Positions 10,961-21,870 of a stretch of 64,000 nucleotides of DNA are shown here, piece by piece. Source of the stretch: Plazaster borealis (Eukaryota > Echinodermata > Asteroidea > Forcipulatida > Labidiasteridae); contig CM037462.1 in NCBI GenBank assembly GCA_021014325.1, forward strand, positions 1,458,318-1,522,317. Reading direction: 5' to 3'. Under the pieces are notes generated by a model. That model had not been told where the DNA came from, ran no database searches, and was given only the letters and a program-made list of their open reading frames with translations. The position numbers were made by a program, and so were the translations under genes. Position 1 is the stretch's first letter; each line of letters begins with the position of its first letter.

Positions 10961-11529
10961 AGAATTTCTCATGGAAATAATAATATGAAATCTGTAATCA
11001 AGACAGCTGGACTTGACGACACTTTCATAAGGACTTTATTCATTGGGAAAATGAGTGCATCACAAAACTGAATTTGATCTTTGTAAATAAATGAATAATA
11101 ATAATAATAATCAAAAACCGTTCAAAAACACTATGCAGGATGTCCGTTTTTATCCGCCTTACATTCAACCTGTGTATTTAACTGGTTGCTATTTAGTTTG
11201 TGTAAATTTAAATTAAAACAAGTATATGATAACAGATGAATCAAGTATGTACCTTTTTTTCCTCTTTTTTTAATGCAAGTTCGCCCCAAACAAGGCTAAA
11301 AGCCACTCTTGGTAAGGGGCTTCAAGAAGAAAAATATTAAAGATGAAAATAACTCAGGGGAGCTGAAGGTAGGAATTGATATTCCTCTTAAAATAGTCTA
11401 GATTGTAGGATGGAGGGAAACATGCACCAGGCAAGGAGTTCCAAAGAGATGCAGTACGTGGAATAAAGCTGTTGAAATGGCATGTTTACATTTTGTGTAC
11501 AGTGTACAGTGTAAGTACACATTATTTCA
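10961..11529. other. Intergenic between two ribozyme-like hairpins
   Basis: Contains (AAT)n at 11094-11111 and AT-rich unique sequence; no gene. Confidence 0.4.
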
Positions 11530-11735
11530 TGTATTTCATGTATTTCCACTTGACTGCTTTTGTTACACTTATAATACCTGTTCATGTGTGTTGTCTTGTC
11601 ATTTTAGCCTTCGAGAAAGACTCTGCTAGGGTCGAAACGTCAGGCCAATAACTATTTTTTTGCATTTATACCATAGGTCCTTTTGGTTGGTAAGCAGTTT
11701 GCAACAGCTAATTCTATTTTACACATTATTTTACA
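11530..11735 (+). mobile_element. MITE-D, longest copy
   Basis: TTTCCACTTGACTGCTTTTG, TGTGTTGTCTTGTCATTTTA, the GACTC/GGGTC hairpin and GAAACGTCAGGCC, then TTATACCATAGGTCCTTTTG, GGTAAGCAGTTTGCAACAGC. The hairpin lies 1.1 kb from the one at 10.5 kb in direct orientation. Confidence 0.72.
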
Positions 11736-12068
11736 CGTAACTCTACATACTAAATACTATTATCAAAGCAAATACATCCACACCTGTGTGTAAGACATGT
11801 GCAGTGTAGTAGTGTACACACAAATCAAATTAGTCTAAAAGCCTTGAATTTTTTCAAGCAAACATTAAGTAGAAGGATCCCTTGCAAGGCTTGTGTGTTG
11901 ATCCACCTGATGGTAATTAAATGTCATGTTCGTGAACTGGTCTAGGTAACAAAAAAGAAGAAGAATCAGTAAACAACATAGCCCTTTCCATGAAATATGA
12001 TAATGACATTCACGCACACAATTGGTTGATAAACGCCGTAGAATTGCGCACTAGGTCGACGCTGCTCA

Positions 12069-12170
12069 TGCGTCACATCACCATCAGCCCCATATAAAAA
12101 AAGGCGCGATGTTTCTTCGTTTTGCTCACCAGTCTTTTAGTGCACACGCGTGATGCGCAACTTGGGAAGG
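12069..12170 (+). promoter_or_regulatory. Candidate TATA promoter and non-coding first exon
   Basis: A TGCGTCAC CRE-like site (12069) is followed by TATAAAAAAAGG at 12093. A start about 30 bp later would give a short exon ending GAAGG at 12170, directly before a GTATGT donor. The receptor needs an upstream leader exon, and this is one candidate 12 kb away. The link is inference; it may be an unrelated or chance promoter. Confidence 0.25.
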
Positions 12171-12171
12171 G

Positions 12172-13858
12172 TATGTTACACAGTGGAACATGTTTACAAA
12201 GTAGGGCAGATATTACATACAGGGTAGTTCAAAAAAAAAGTGTACCCATATTTGATAGCCATATTTACCTTCTTACTTTGCAATTATTTTTGGATTATAT
12301 GAAAGTGGTGGCTGTTAGGCATTAGTGGTAAAAAAATCTAACAAATTTGATAATTTTTGTTAAAAATATGGTAGTGTAAAGGTATCACGTGCAAAACTGA
12401 TTTGTAACTTTTTTGTTAGGTGACTCAGACTTAGGCACTTAAATGTGGCACAACATTCGAATATGCAATGGTAGCAGGAAATTCCATGCTTTGTGGATTT
12501 CACAGGTTTAGCTGGCAAGAAAGTGTTAAATGCCGCCTAAAGTAGCGTCAAGAAATTAGATCTACATTGGTAGGTCTTGGCAGTGTGGTATCTTTCCTTG
12601 TTGCTCAGTGCTTGCCTCTACAATTGCTACTTCAAAGAATCTGTATACCTTTGGTAATGACTCTAAAAATTAATGACAATAAAAACTTACTTGGTAAGAA
12701 GTACAGCAGCTTTGGATAGTATAATGCATTTAAAAAAACTTTTCACTTTGAAGTACTGCGGTTATGGAAAAAGAAATCACTTTTTATCTCCCATAGTTTG
12801 AATCTGAGAATGTACTGATTGCAGAATATTCTTCCTGCGTGGACATAACCGCTCCAGATTTTCGGCAATATCTCAAAAATGCTACCACCTTTTGAAAGGT
12901 TACTTTTATGATGTATATCTACAACTAAATAGGATTGAAACAAACAATGGGTTCCAATTACCAAATGTATACACCCTTTAAACCTGTTTTGTGCACTCAT
13001 GACTGAAAAGAAGTTTCTGACATAAAATTCATGACCAAATGTTCTTCAGAGAATGACGTGAAAATGTGTCCGTAATCAGAAATAATTAATTGATAATTAA
13101 TGTTCTCAAAATTTGCAGCAATTGGTGTGTTTTCAAGAAATGAAACTCATACTCTTAAGAGAATACTGAAATAGATAGCTTTTTTCCAAATTTCCAGCCA
13201 TAGATTAAACATGTTAAAGTGTGCAATGTGGTTTCATCTCACTTTTAACCCTTTCCCAATTTGTTGTGAATATGTGCAAGACTTTGACTATCTATCATCA
13301 CTTTTGAACAAATTTCCTGGAAAATTTGTCAAATCCATGATCATTATTCCAGAAACTTGATCAACCCTGTCATCTCAGCACAACAAAACTATAAACAACA
13401 CAAACAGACCACAGCATATTTGTGGTTAACGGTTCCCGGAACCACGCTGAAACATACTACTGTACCAAAATCACCTCCGAATAGGAGGCGTGAATATAGA
13501 GTGGGCTACATATTCATGTCCAATTCAAGGAATTTGTGTCTGACATCTTCGTCTGGAACGCATTTCTTTAACGGCTTCTACCTGGCGTATTTCTTAAGAT
13601 TGGTTAAAGGTATGGGACATAGTTTGGTAAATACTCCAAACAAATGATTTAAAGTACATAGTACTTTCAATTGGTACATTACCAGACAACATTACCAGAC
13701 ATGTTGGATATAGAATCTAATAATTAGAAATTTAACAAATTGCCTCAATTCACAAGATTACATAGTGCAAGCGGCCATAAAGTGCCCTCAAAGCTATTTA
13801 ACATGGTAAACAACTTGATGCTTGTAATCTATATTCTGGTAATCTTTTTACTGAAATT
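12172..13858. other. Intergenic around a MITE-B
   Basis: Apart from the MITE-B, nothing recognised. A 96-codon open frame at 13357-13647 has no family signal and no splice context. Confidence 0.4.
12636..12977 (+). mobile_element. MITE-B, hairpin deleted
   Basis: Same body as other copies (TAAAAACTTACTTGGTAAGA, GGTTATGGAAAAAGAAATCA, GACATAACCGCTCCAGATTT), but the central GAAACGTTACTG stem is lost. Ends with CCAAATGTATACACCCTT. Confidence 0.8.
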
Positions 13859-14047
13859 AATAATATTACTGAGTTCTTATACAGCGCTTTATCACACCCG
13901 ATGGGCGTCTCGAAGCGCTCAGTATGTTTTCCTGCAAGGTATTCGGAGCTACGTGTTGAAGTATGGGACTTATTCCCTAACATACATGTAGCACCATGTA
14001 ATGGTTTACAAGGTGCTGTGGCGCAATATGCAGCCAATCAAACCCAT
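13859..14047 (-). mobile_element. SINE S1, 3' half
   Basis: Minus-strand copy with CAGCACCTTGTAAACC, CTCCGAATACCTTGCAGG, CCCATCGGGTGTGATAAAGC and the tail GCGCTGTATAAGAACTCAG. It ends abruptly at the body, so it is a 5'-truncated insertion as expected for LINE-mobilised SINEs. Confidence 0.7.
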
Positions 14048-14255
14048 TAAATTAAGCCACCTCTACCTACATGTAGGGTTTTTTCTTAAGTTGATTTAAT
14101 ACTCAATATTTTAGTGTGAAAATCTGGTAAATTACTTCAGAGTTCAGTCGGTTTTTTTTTAATGAATGGTTGAGAACTATTTTCATTTGGGATTAAATTT
14201 TCATTGAGTGTGATTCTGTTTTTCTACTAATTTGGGAGAAAAGTCCACAATACTG

Positions 14256-14655
14256 CAGGGCTTGCAGCTCAAAATGTTTACTGGACCAGGAATTTTTGTA
14301 CAAGACCAAAAATCAAAATGAGAAAAAACTTCCCGAGTCATGACAACATGCATTTAACTGTTTTTATTTGAACAATTAAGCACTAAGAGAAGATTTATAT
14401 CATCTGTTTGGGTATTAATGTATACTTTCTTACTCAATAGAACCGAAAGGTATTTATCAGACTCAAAGTCAATATTTGAGCATAATTTGTTTCTGTTCAA
14501 GATATTACACAGTGAGAGGTATACATGTATTGTTACATGTATAGTGTATCGTACTTGTTATGTATTGGTATTGTCCGGGTATAAGTTTTTACCGGCCCGA
14601 CACTCAAACCACTGGCCTCGGGCTTGCGGTCCAGTGTAAAATTTAAGCCCTGGGT
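14256..14655 (+). mobile_element. MITE-F
   Basis: GCAGGGCTTGCAGCTCAAAA start and AATTTAAGCCCTGGG end; inside TTTACTGGACCAGG, TACAAGACCA, GGCCTCGGGCTTGCGGTCCA. Confidence 0.65.
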
Positions 14656-15709
14656 GTTTTCTGGAATGTTATCAACGGTTTCCACAGCTGTACTTGGTTT
14701 AAAAAAAAATAATAATAATAAAAAAAATGAAAAAATAGATATGTAATTTTCATAGTTTAGTTGTGTGAAGCTTGGTTGCTTGTAGGTGGGAAGGATGAAT
14801 ATTGTTCTCCTGTGAAATAATGAATGCCACAATGAAACCCACATCCGAATATTATTCACATCTTGTCGGTAACCAAAACAAACAATTTCAAAGGCAAAGT
14901 TGCAATCACCAAGCAGTGGGAAAAGAGCAACAGCATTCTGTTTCAAAACATCCTGAGCTGAAAAGAAGTTCAGTCCTTTGTGATGGATGTATTTTTCCAA
15001 GTTTCTCATTACTGAATAAATACATACACTGAAATGACACCATGAGTCGAGCGTCTACAAGCTTCTTACGTTACCAAAGAACAAACGGTAAGACACCAAT
15101 ACAACTGAAAAGACTGAAAAGTGGGGGCTGCTTCAACTTTCAACTTGAATATCTCAACCACAAGAATAACCCTTCATACTATTTTTAGGAAAATTGCACT
15201 ATTGTATTACCAAAATATTTGGGTGAAGCCATTGTTGAAGTCACATTTAACTTTATTTATTTATTTGTTTCCATACATTTGTCACGCTTTTTTTTTTCTT
15301 TCTCAAAAATACGCTGTTTTTCACCCACCCCCAAAAATATATTGTCTTATAACAGCAGAATTAATCTTTGTAACTGACTGTTAAAGGAGTAAGTTTCTGG
15401 TGACCCTTTGAGAAATTGTATCCGCAAAAATGTCCAGAGTTAACTTGTTGTGAAAACCTATCTTTTGTTTGGATTAAACATTGATCATGTTTCGCACTAG
15501 TACATTAACTCAGGGAAGTCCAGTTTCCTGAAAGTTTGTTGTTTTGACTTTTCTTGTAAGAGAACCGCCCAAAAAGGGTGAATTTTTAGAGAGCGTTTGT
15601 TGTCTATACTTGTTTTGTCATTGTTTCATTGTGACAACGATATTCTCCAAAAACAAATTATTCCGAAAGTTCAGAAAAATTACTACGGCGCAGAGGCATG
15701 GTAAAAAGT
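14656..15709. other. Intergenic, unassigned 158-codon minus-strand frame
   Basis: A minus-strand frame of 158 codons (14533-15009) starts in unique sequence and runs through an A-rich tract into MITE-F. The part above 14,760 is protein-like, but nothing in it is recognised. Confidence 0.3.
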
Positions 15710-16088
15710 TCTTTAAAGGCATAGTACACGTTTGGTAATTGGAGCCTATTGTTTGTTTCAATCCTATATAGTTGTAGATATATACCATGAAACTAACCTG
15801 TGAATATTTCATTTCAAAAAGTGTTAGCTTGTTTGAGATATTGCCGAAAATCTGGAGCATTTATGTCCACGCAGGAAGAATAATCTGCATTGGAATACAC
15901 ACTCTGAGAAGATATTCAAAATATTTTGGGGATAAAAGGTGATATACTCTTCCATAACCCCAGTCCTTCGAAGTAAAAAGTCTCTCAAGTTGCATTATAC
16001 TATCCAAAGCTGCTGTACTTCTTACCAAGTAAGTTTTTATTGCCATAAATTTTCAGAGTCATTACCAAACGTGTACGATACCTTTTAT
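15710..16088 (-). mobile_element. MITE-B
   Basis: Inverted copy with ends AAAGGCATAGTACACGTTTG and CCAAACGTGTACGATACCTT. Its ends are those of MITE-A while the body is that of MITE-B, which links the two families. Confidence 0.82.
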
Positions 16089-16365
16089 ACTGATGTGAAG
16101 TAGTTGTTAATCTCAGCCAACTGGCTAGCAGCCACTCTTTATGGTTCAATACATTAATCAACATTGTGCAATGATGTGTTCATGTACTTTTTTTTCAATT
16201 TAATCCATGTATCTCTGGGGTGACATTAAAGTATTTTTCGAGAATGGTTGATTGTAAAAATCACTGGGGCGTGCAAGCGAGCAGACAGAGGGGCTGGGAT
16301 GTGTTATGAAGTCTGGGACTCAATTTAATGGAACAACAAATTGTGTAAGTAAAAAAAATACTCTT

Positions 16366-16733
16366 AAAGGCATCGTACACGTTTGGTAATTGTCAAAGAC
16401 CAGTGTTCTCATTTGGTGTATCCCAACATATGCATAAAATAACAAGCCTGTGAAAATTTGGGCTCAATTGGTCATCGAAGTTGCAAGAAAATTATTAAAG
16501 AAAAAACACTTGTTGTACAAATTTGTGCGCTTTCAGATGGGAATAAAATTTCTTGCAAGAAGTTTTTATTATTGTAGTGAGAAATTACCTGTTTCTCAAA
16601 AACTACGTTACTTCAGAGGGAGTCGTTTCCTACAATGTTTTATACTATCAACAGCTCTCCGTTGCTTGTTACCAAGTAAGTTTTTATGCTATTATTTGTT
16701 TTGAGTCATTACCAAACGTGTACGATATCTTTA
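16366..16733 (+). mobile_element. MITE-A
   Basis: Full element with ends GGCATCGTACACGTTTGGTA and its inverted form TACCAAACGTGTACGATATC, and the body GACCAGTGTTCTCATTTGGT, TTGGTCATCGAAGTTGCAAG, AACTACGTTACTTCAGAGGG. The centre keeps only part of the palindrome. Confidence 0.85.
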
Positions 16734-16744
16734 AGCGCTGATTC

Positions 16745-16890
16745 GGCACCCTCGAACAAAGATATTGACAAAAATAGGGAGACTGCCAACATAGGGCTCG
16801 ATAGCTGGGTTGGTAGAGCGCCAGCCTGTTAATCCGGAGGTCATTGGTTCAAATCCCGCTCTAGTCAATTTTTCTTTGTTCAACCCCAAA
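16745..16890 (+). mobile_element. SINE S4
   Basis: Block ACCCTCGAACAAAGATATTG and GGGAGACTGCCAACATAGGG, then head CGATAGCTGGGTTGGTAGAG and box B TTGGTTCAAATCCCGCTC, then TTTCTTTGTTCAACCC. Confidence 0.7.
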
Positions 16891-18000
16891 TGATTTGTTA
16901 TCAGCTCTGGAGTAAGTTACTGTCCATGTAATCACTTTTCTTTATTACTGGTCCCCATGGAAATTTGTGTATAATTTCCAGATTTTTAAGAAGTTTGTCA
17001 AAAAAAGTTACATTGGTCAAAGGGAAAAAAAACAAAAAACATTTTTTCTGTATCATAAAAACTGGCAAGATCGGCTGCCTCTTGTTTGAGGGAAAACAAA
17101 AATGCTTTCTAGTACATGTTTTGTAAGTCAAACAAACGGGTGTGTTGTTTGATGATGTTCCTTGAAAAGTGATGCCAATTGGTTTTCATTTACCTTCCTG
17201 TGTTTATTTGTCAAAAACATTCAAATTTTCGTCAATTCAATGAAAACATATTCCACAAATACCTGGGACAGTTTGTCCATTCTGATTGGTCGAGAGGAGA
17301 TCATGTGGCTATGTTTAAACGTGCGATATAAATATGGTGAGGAGTGTTTAAACATACGCCTGGCGCGCAAGCTTCCGCGTGTCGCTAATTTAGGCGTAAC
17401 ACAATCAATACATACTCGATGTAAAATGTATTAGTACGCCCTTGTACGCACAACCGTTGAGCGTCGCATGCCGTTGGACCATTCGCGAAACGGAGTCTGC
17501 GGGCGTGACAGGAATTGAAAGTTTACAGGAAAATTTACAGACTTTCCAACATTAGAACACTTTTCAACAAAAAAGGCATTTATGAATGGGGGAGTAAAGG
17601 AGTAGTGACCCGGATTCAAACAGCTGTTTTTAAAAACTTGCAGGGTCGTGGCCGTGCAATAAAGGATCTCACTTTCATCAGGGCCACGACCCTGTTGGTT
17701 TTAAGCGGCTGTTCAATACCTCTTTGCCAAGCTTTTTTTCCCCTTATTATTATACTGTATAAAAAGCTCAGGCGATAGAGGAAGCAAGCTGTTTCTTAGA
17801 ATGAGAACACCTAGAGTAAACCCCAAGGTATTGATGTGTACATGTGTATAAAAACACTCCACAACCCAGACAAGTCAATCACTGTGGTACGATGTCTTAC
17901 TGAAGAACATGCGTCATGACTGATTGAGCTCAAACCTCTAGGCTTTCAATTAGAGAACTTTAAATCGGTAACAAAGATTTTTTTTAAACTATTATATAGT
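16891..18000. other. Intergenic, GC-richer block at 17.3-17.5 kb
   Basis: CATTCTGATTGGTCGAGAGG and GTGCGATATAAATATGG are echoed inverted at 25.05-25.11 kb, so at least part is a dispersed element. The 17641 hairpin follows. Confidence 0.4.
17641..17694. repeat. Hairpin CAGGGTCGTGGCC
   Basis: Exact 13-bp arms 17641-17653 and 17682-17694 around GTGCAATAAAGGATCTCACT. The flanks (AAACAGCTGTTTTTAAAAAC and TTTTAAGCGGCTGTT) continue the symmetry imperfectly. Confidence 0.6.
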
Positions 18001-18396
18001 TTAAAGAGTCTGTGTACATTTGGTAATGACTCTGAAAATGAATGGCAATACAAACTTACATGGTAAGAATTACAGCAGCTTTGGATAGTATAATTCATTT
18101 TGAGAAACTTTTCACTTCAAAGTACTGCGGTTATGGAAAAAGATATCACTTTTTATCCCCCAAAATTTGAATCTGAGAAGCATTACTCCAGTAACGTTTC
18201 TCAGATTGTGTATTCCAATGCAGATTATTCTTCCTGCGTGGACATAACCGCTCCAGTTTTTCGGCAATATCTCAAAAACGCTACCACCTTTTGAAATTAA
18301 ATTTTGACTGGTCAGTTTTATGGTATATATCTACTACTATATAGGATTGAAACAAACAGTTGGTTCCAATTACCAAACGTACACAATCCCTTTAAA
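18001..18396 (+). mobile_element. MITE-B
   Basis: AAAGAGTCTGTGTACATTTG start, AAAGATATCACTTTTTATCC, hairpin AGAAGCATTACTCCAGTAAC, GACATAACCGCTCCAGTTTT, end CCAAACGTACACAATCCCTT. Confidence 0.84.
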
Positions 18397-18969
18397 CGAA
18401 TGTTGCAATTCTTTTGTCTCTTACATACTATGTTCTCATCTGTGTGATGGAAGTGTGTTTCTGGCTGACAACAACCTCACGCCCGTCCAGGCCAGGATTC
18501 CTAATCTGTGAACTGTAAGTCTGAACTTGTGATAAGAGAGTCATAACTGATTCAACGTTGGAAGTCTGCATAATTTTTTCAGGTAAATTTATTTGATAGA
18601 GTTTCAACATGTTCTCATCACTTTTTAAGATTGTCACATGGTCTTGATGGTTAGAAATCTAATTTGAGATTTAGGAAAGGATCGGTTGAAACTTGTTATT
18701 TATTGCTATCAGATTTCAACGTGTATCAGGTAATGAAAATCAATTCACAAAGTAGCTTTTTCGTTGTTATACTTGGGTGAGTTTAGTCATAAATCATTGG
18801 ATATGTTCCTTGTGTGTGATACTGTTTCCATTTGCATGGCAGTGCTTACCATAGAATTCTGCATTTACGGCGCCCTGTAAAGTGCATGATATTATGGGCT
18901 GTACGTGTAAGTGCAGTGGTAAACAGTGCCACAAAATTGTGTCGTATGCAACTAGAATGTATACAGTGG

Positions 18970-19515
18970 CAGTGTTCTCCAACTTTGAAAATTAAAGGTT
19001 GGTGCTTGGTGTGGTAAAAACTGCGAGGGGGTACGTACAATGCGAGCGCGAAGCGCGAAGCCCCTACGGCGTGGGGTCCGGGGCCCGCTTAAGGGCCCTG
19101 AGAAAAATTTTGATCCTAGATGCTCTGTGGTGCATTCTAAGGTGAATCCTGGCCACTTTCCTCAGATTTTTTTGAGGAAATATTTTTACAGTTTTTAAGA
19201 ACACAAAGTAAAATACTGGTTTTCCAAACACTTACTTGAAATAAAAACCAATTTAATTTAATTTATTGGTACCAATTTATCTTAGGCACCCACTAGAGGA
19301 AACGTATGTGTCCGTTAGCCCGACCGCATTTCTTTTTCTTACCTTGTAATTCCGTGTTACTAGTGTGCTCCAAAAAAAAAAAAAAAAAAAAAGATTTTTT
19401 TTAAATTTTTTTTATTTTTATTTTTATAAAGCTTGGCGGCGATTATAAAAGCGTGGCGCGCGCCGCAGAAAGCGTGGCGGTGCGCCACGTCTTTTCTATA
19501 GGTTGGAGAACACTG
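18970..19515. mobile_element. Element G (TIR CAGTGTTCTCCAAC)
   Basis: Bounded by CAGTGTTCTCCAAC at 18970 and GTTGGAGAACACTG at 19502, an exact 14-bp inverted repeat. Inside are a GC-rich stretch (AATGCGAGCGCGAAGCGCGA), an A tract (19373-19392) and AAAGCGTGGCGCGCGCCGC. The terminus resembles that of MITE-E. Confidence 0.72.
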
Positions 19516-19664
19516 AGTGGAGACAGCCTTTTCCTAGACTTGTGGACAAGTCGTTCAATTTCTGTCGCGGTGATTGCGAAATGGCTCTCTTGCAACTATC
19601 TCGCGAGACCAACTGCTCTGCGTGAGACTACTGCTCTCACCACTACGGTCCAACTAAATTGATT

Positions 19665-19863
19665 TCTGCAATGCCATACTCAGCAATATGCCAGAATATC
19701 AGATCAAGCGTCTCCAAAGGCTCCAGAATTCAGCTGTCCGACTAGTTACCCTTACAAAAGGATCGTCACATATCTCTCCAATCCTCAAGGCTCTGCACTG
19801 GCTCCCGGTTCAAAAGCGCATCGACTTCAAAATTCTCCTTCTTGTTTATCTTGTGTTCTTATG
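19665..19863 (+). pseudogene. LINE reverse-transcriptase remnant, part 1
   Basis: Reads MPEYQIKRLQRLQNSAVRLV, then HISPILKALHWLPVQKRIDF and KILLLVYL before a stop. This is the LPxYxxxRLQxVQNxAARL...I.P.L..LHWLPV..RI.FKI block typical of CR1/L2-like LINEs. It stops where a SINE S1 lies downstream. Confidence 0.8.
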
Positions 19864-19895
19864 ACATCCTTAATGGGTGAATTGGAATAAACTAT

Positions 19896-20159
19896 GTGTC
19901 GTGGTCGAGCGGATAAGAACACAGGACTCAAGCTTGGGTTTTTCTGATCGGCAGAAGGTGGGTTCGAGTCCTGGAAGTATAAGACCTATTCCTTTACATA
20001 GCATCAAGTAATGGTTTACATGGTGTTATGTTAAGGAATAGGTCTTATACTTCCAAAAAACCTAGCTCCGCATACCTTCCAGGAAAAAAATACTGAGCGC
20101 TTTGAGACGCCCATCGGGTGTGATAAAGCGCTATATAAGAACTCAGTATTATTATTATT
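19896..20159 (+). mobile_element. SINE S1 (tRNA-derived, internally deleted)
   Basis: The tRNA-like head GTCGTGGTCGAGCGGATAAG and box B GGGTTCGAGTCCTG are followed by the body and the tail AAGCGCTATATAAGAACTCA then ATT units. It lies between the two parts of the LINE remnant. A perfect inverted segment (AAGTATAAGACCTATTCCTT and its complement) lies at 19975-20055. Confidence 0.75.
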
Positions 20160-20375
20160 CGCTGAGTGACTCCTTTGGTTTTCTAGTGGAAGATTTATAG
20201 GTTGTTCGTCTCGCTGGATTTGGAAAAAAAGATGGCACGATCATCATGAACGTTCATGAACTTCAAGGATTGTATTTTTGATTTTAAGCAAAGAGTGGAA
20301 TCGTATCATGTTTCGACCCAAGCAGAGTCTTGCACCCCAGCGGGGTTTCTCACCCCAGCAGGGTCTCTCTCTAGG

Positions 20376-20424
20376 GTTTTTTATCTTCGAGAAAAACTCT
20401 GCTAGTGTCAAAATGTCGGGCAAG
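20376..20424 (+). mobile_element. MITE-D-like hairpin fragment
   Basis: TTATCTTCGAGAAAAACTCT, then TGCTAGTGTCAAAATGTCGG. Only the hairpin core of the family is present, and it is decayed. Confidence 0.45.
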
Positions 20425-20754
20425 GGTGGTAATTTGAGGCCACTACCTGCAATTGCATTTAAACAAGCAGGTGTTATGGTCGATAAGTAGTTTGCAACAC
20501 CCATTTGTTTATTTTTATATACAGATGACAGGATTGCTATCTGAAATAAATAAAACAACTGAAATTAATCTGAAAGCTCTCTGATTTATAAAGTTCATGT
20601 TTAGTACCAATCCTCCAGAGGAATATTCCTGTCTGAAATACATTTATCTGTCTGATTTTTGTCAATGAAATACCAATTTGAAGATCCCACAAAAATGCTG
20701 TTTGCTTTTATTTTGATTTGAAAGATGTGTCATCTCCATAATTAGAATCATGTA

Positions 20755-21180
20755 CAAACTCATGCTTCTCACTTATCGCTCACTGCACAACATCTTCCCC
20801 CTCGGTATTTATCCACGCTATTAGCTTCTCACCACACCAGTCGTTCTAGTCTCAGGTCTGCAAATCAACAACTTCTTGCTGTACCGAGATCGTACCAATT
20901 TTGGGGTAAAGATCTTTTCATATAGCTGCCCCTTTCTGTGGAACAGTCTCCCTATAAATATTTGATCTAGCACTTCCCTCGGCACTTTCAAAATGGCTCT
21001 CAAAACTCACTACTACAATTTAGCCTACTTTACTGGAGCATAGTTCTCCTGCTTGTCAGACTGTTCATAATTATTCTTGTAGTATAATGCTTTTTTTGTT
21101 AAGCTGTTTTCCTTTGTAGCGCCATGAGCGCCTTTGATTAGGTGGATGTGTGTGCTTTATAAGTATTCATTATTATTATT
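20755..21180 (+). pseudogene. LINE reverse-transcriptase remnant, part 2, and 3' tail
   Basis: Frames continue the LINE C-terminus: LMLLTYRSLH, HHTSRSSLRSANQQLLAVPR and, after frameshifts, LWNSLP, LGTFKMALKTHYYNLAYF and a stop. The untranslated end (GCGCCATGAGCGCC, then GTGCTTTATAAGTATTC, then ATT units) mirrors the tail of the SINEs here. It probably belongs with part 1, split by later insertions, though the two overlap at LLLxY. Confidence 0.7.
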
Positions 21181-21206
21181 ATTTAAGCAGAACTGTGTTT
21201 TGTCCT

Positions 21207-21478
21207 TAAATTGATCATATGGACACATTAGTTGTGTACTCGTTTTTTTGTGGTAAATGGCGACCCTCTTAAAAACAGCTCACAATAGCACCCTCAAGAG
21301 TCCTCTTTCCCATTCTGAAAACTGTGTGGCCGTGCGATCTTTATTTTTCGTTTCACAACTATTTTTCTGAAGGGATTTAAACTGGTCGCTGTGCGATCTT
21401 TATTTTTCGTTTCACAACTATTTTTCTGAAGGGATTTAAACCGGTCGCTAGCGACCGGTCGGCGCATGAAAGAGTTAA
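21207..21478 (+). mobile_element. MITE-C with an internal tandem duplication
   Basis: TTGATCATATGGACACATTA, CACCCTCAAGAGTCCTC and a right end CGACCGGTCGGCGCATGAAA. A block of about 61 bp (GTGCGATCTTTATTTTTCGT onward to GGTCGCT) occurs twice in tandem, 21327-21450. Confidence 0.75.
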
Positions 21479-21682
21479 TAAGAATACAGCCTTGGTAATT
21501 TCATATGTTCCACTACAAGGGAATAAATGAGTAGGCGATGAGGTCTTTAACAACCGTGGCCGTGCGATAAAGAACTGAGCCAGTGGGTTGCCTAAAAGAA
21601 GCACATAGGCCCTCCTCTCCAGCTGGTTCTAGAAAGAACAAAAGTTATGAAAAATGTAATAACAATTAACAAGAGAAAATAA

Positions 21683-21870
21683 AATTAGCTGTTGCAAACT
21701 GCTTACCAACCAAAAGGACCTATGGTATAAATGCAAAAGAATAGTAGTTAATGGCCTGACATTTCAACCCTAGCAGAGTCTTTCTCGAAGGCTAAATGAC
21801 AACACAACACACATAGGCCTAAACAGATATATACTTATAACAGGAGCAGTCAAGTGGAAATACATGAATA
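21683..21870 (-). mobile_element. MITE-D
   Basis: Inverted copy with GCTTACCAACCAAAAGGACC, TGGCCTGACATTTCAACCCT, AGTCTTTCTCGAAGGCTAAA and AGCAGTCAAGTGGAAATACA, thus the same extent as the 11.5-kb copy. Confidence 0.72.

Noticed and set aside
14533..15009. 158-codon minus-strand frame
   Set aside because: Half lies in an A-rich tract and MITE-F; no family signal, no splice sites. Kept only as an unassigned frame in the region note.
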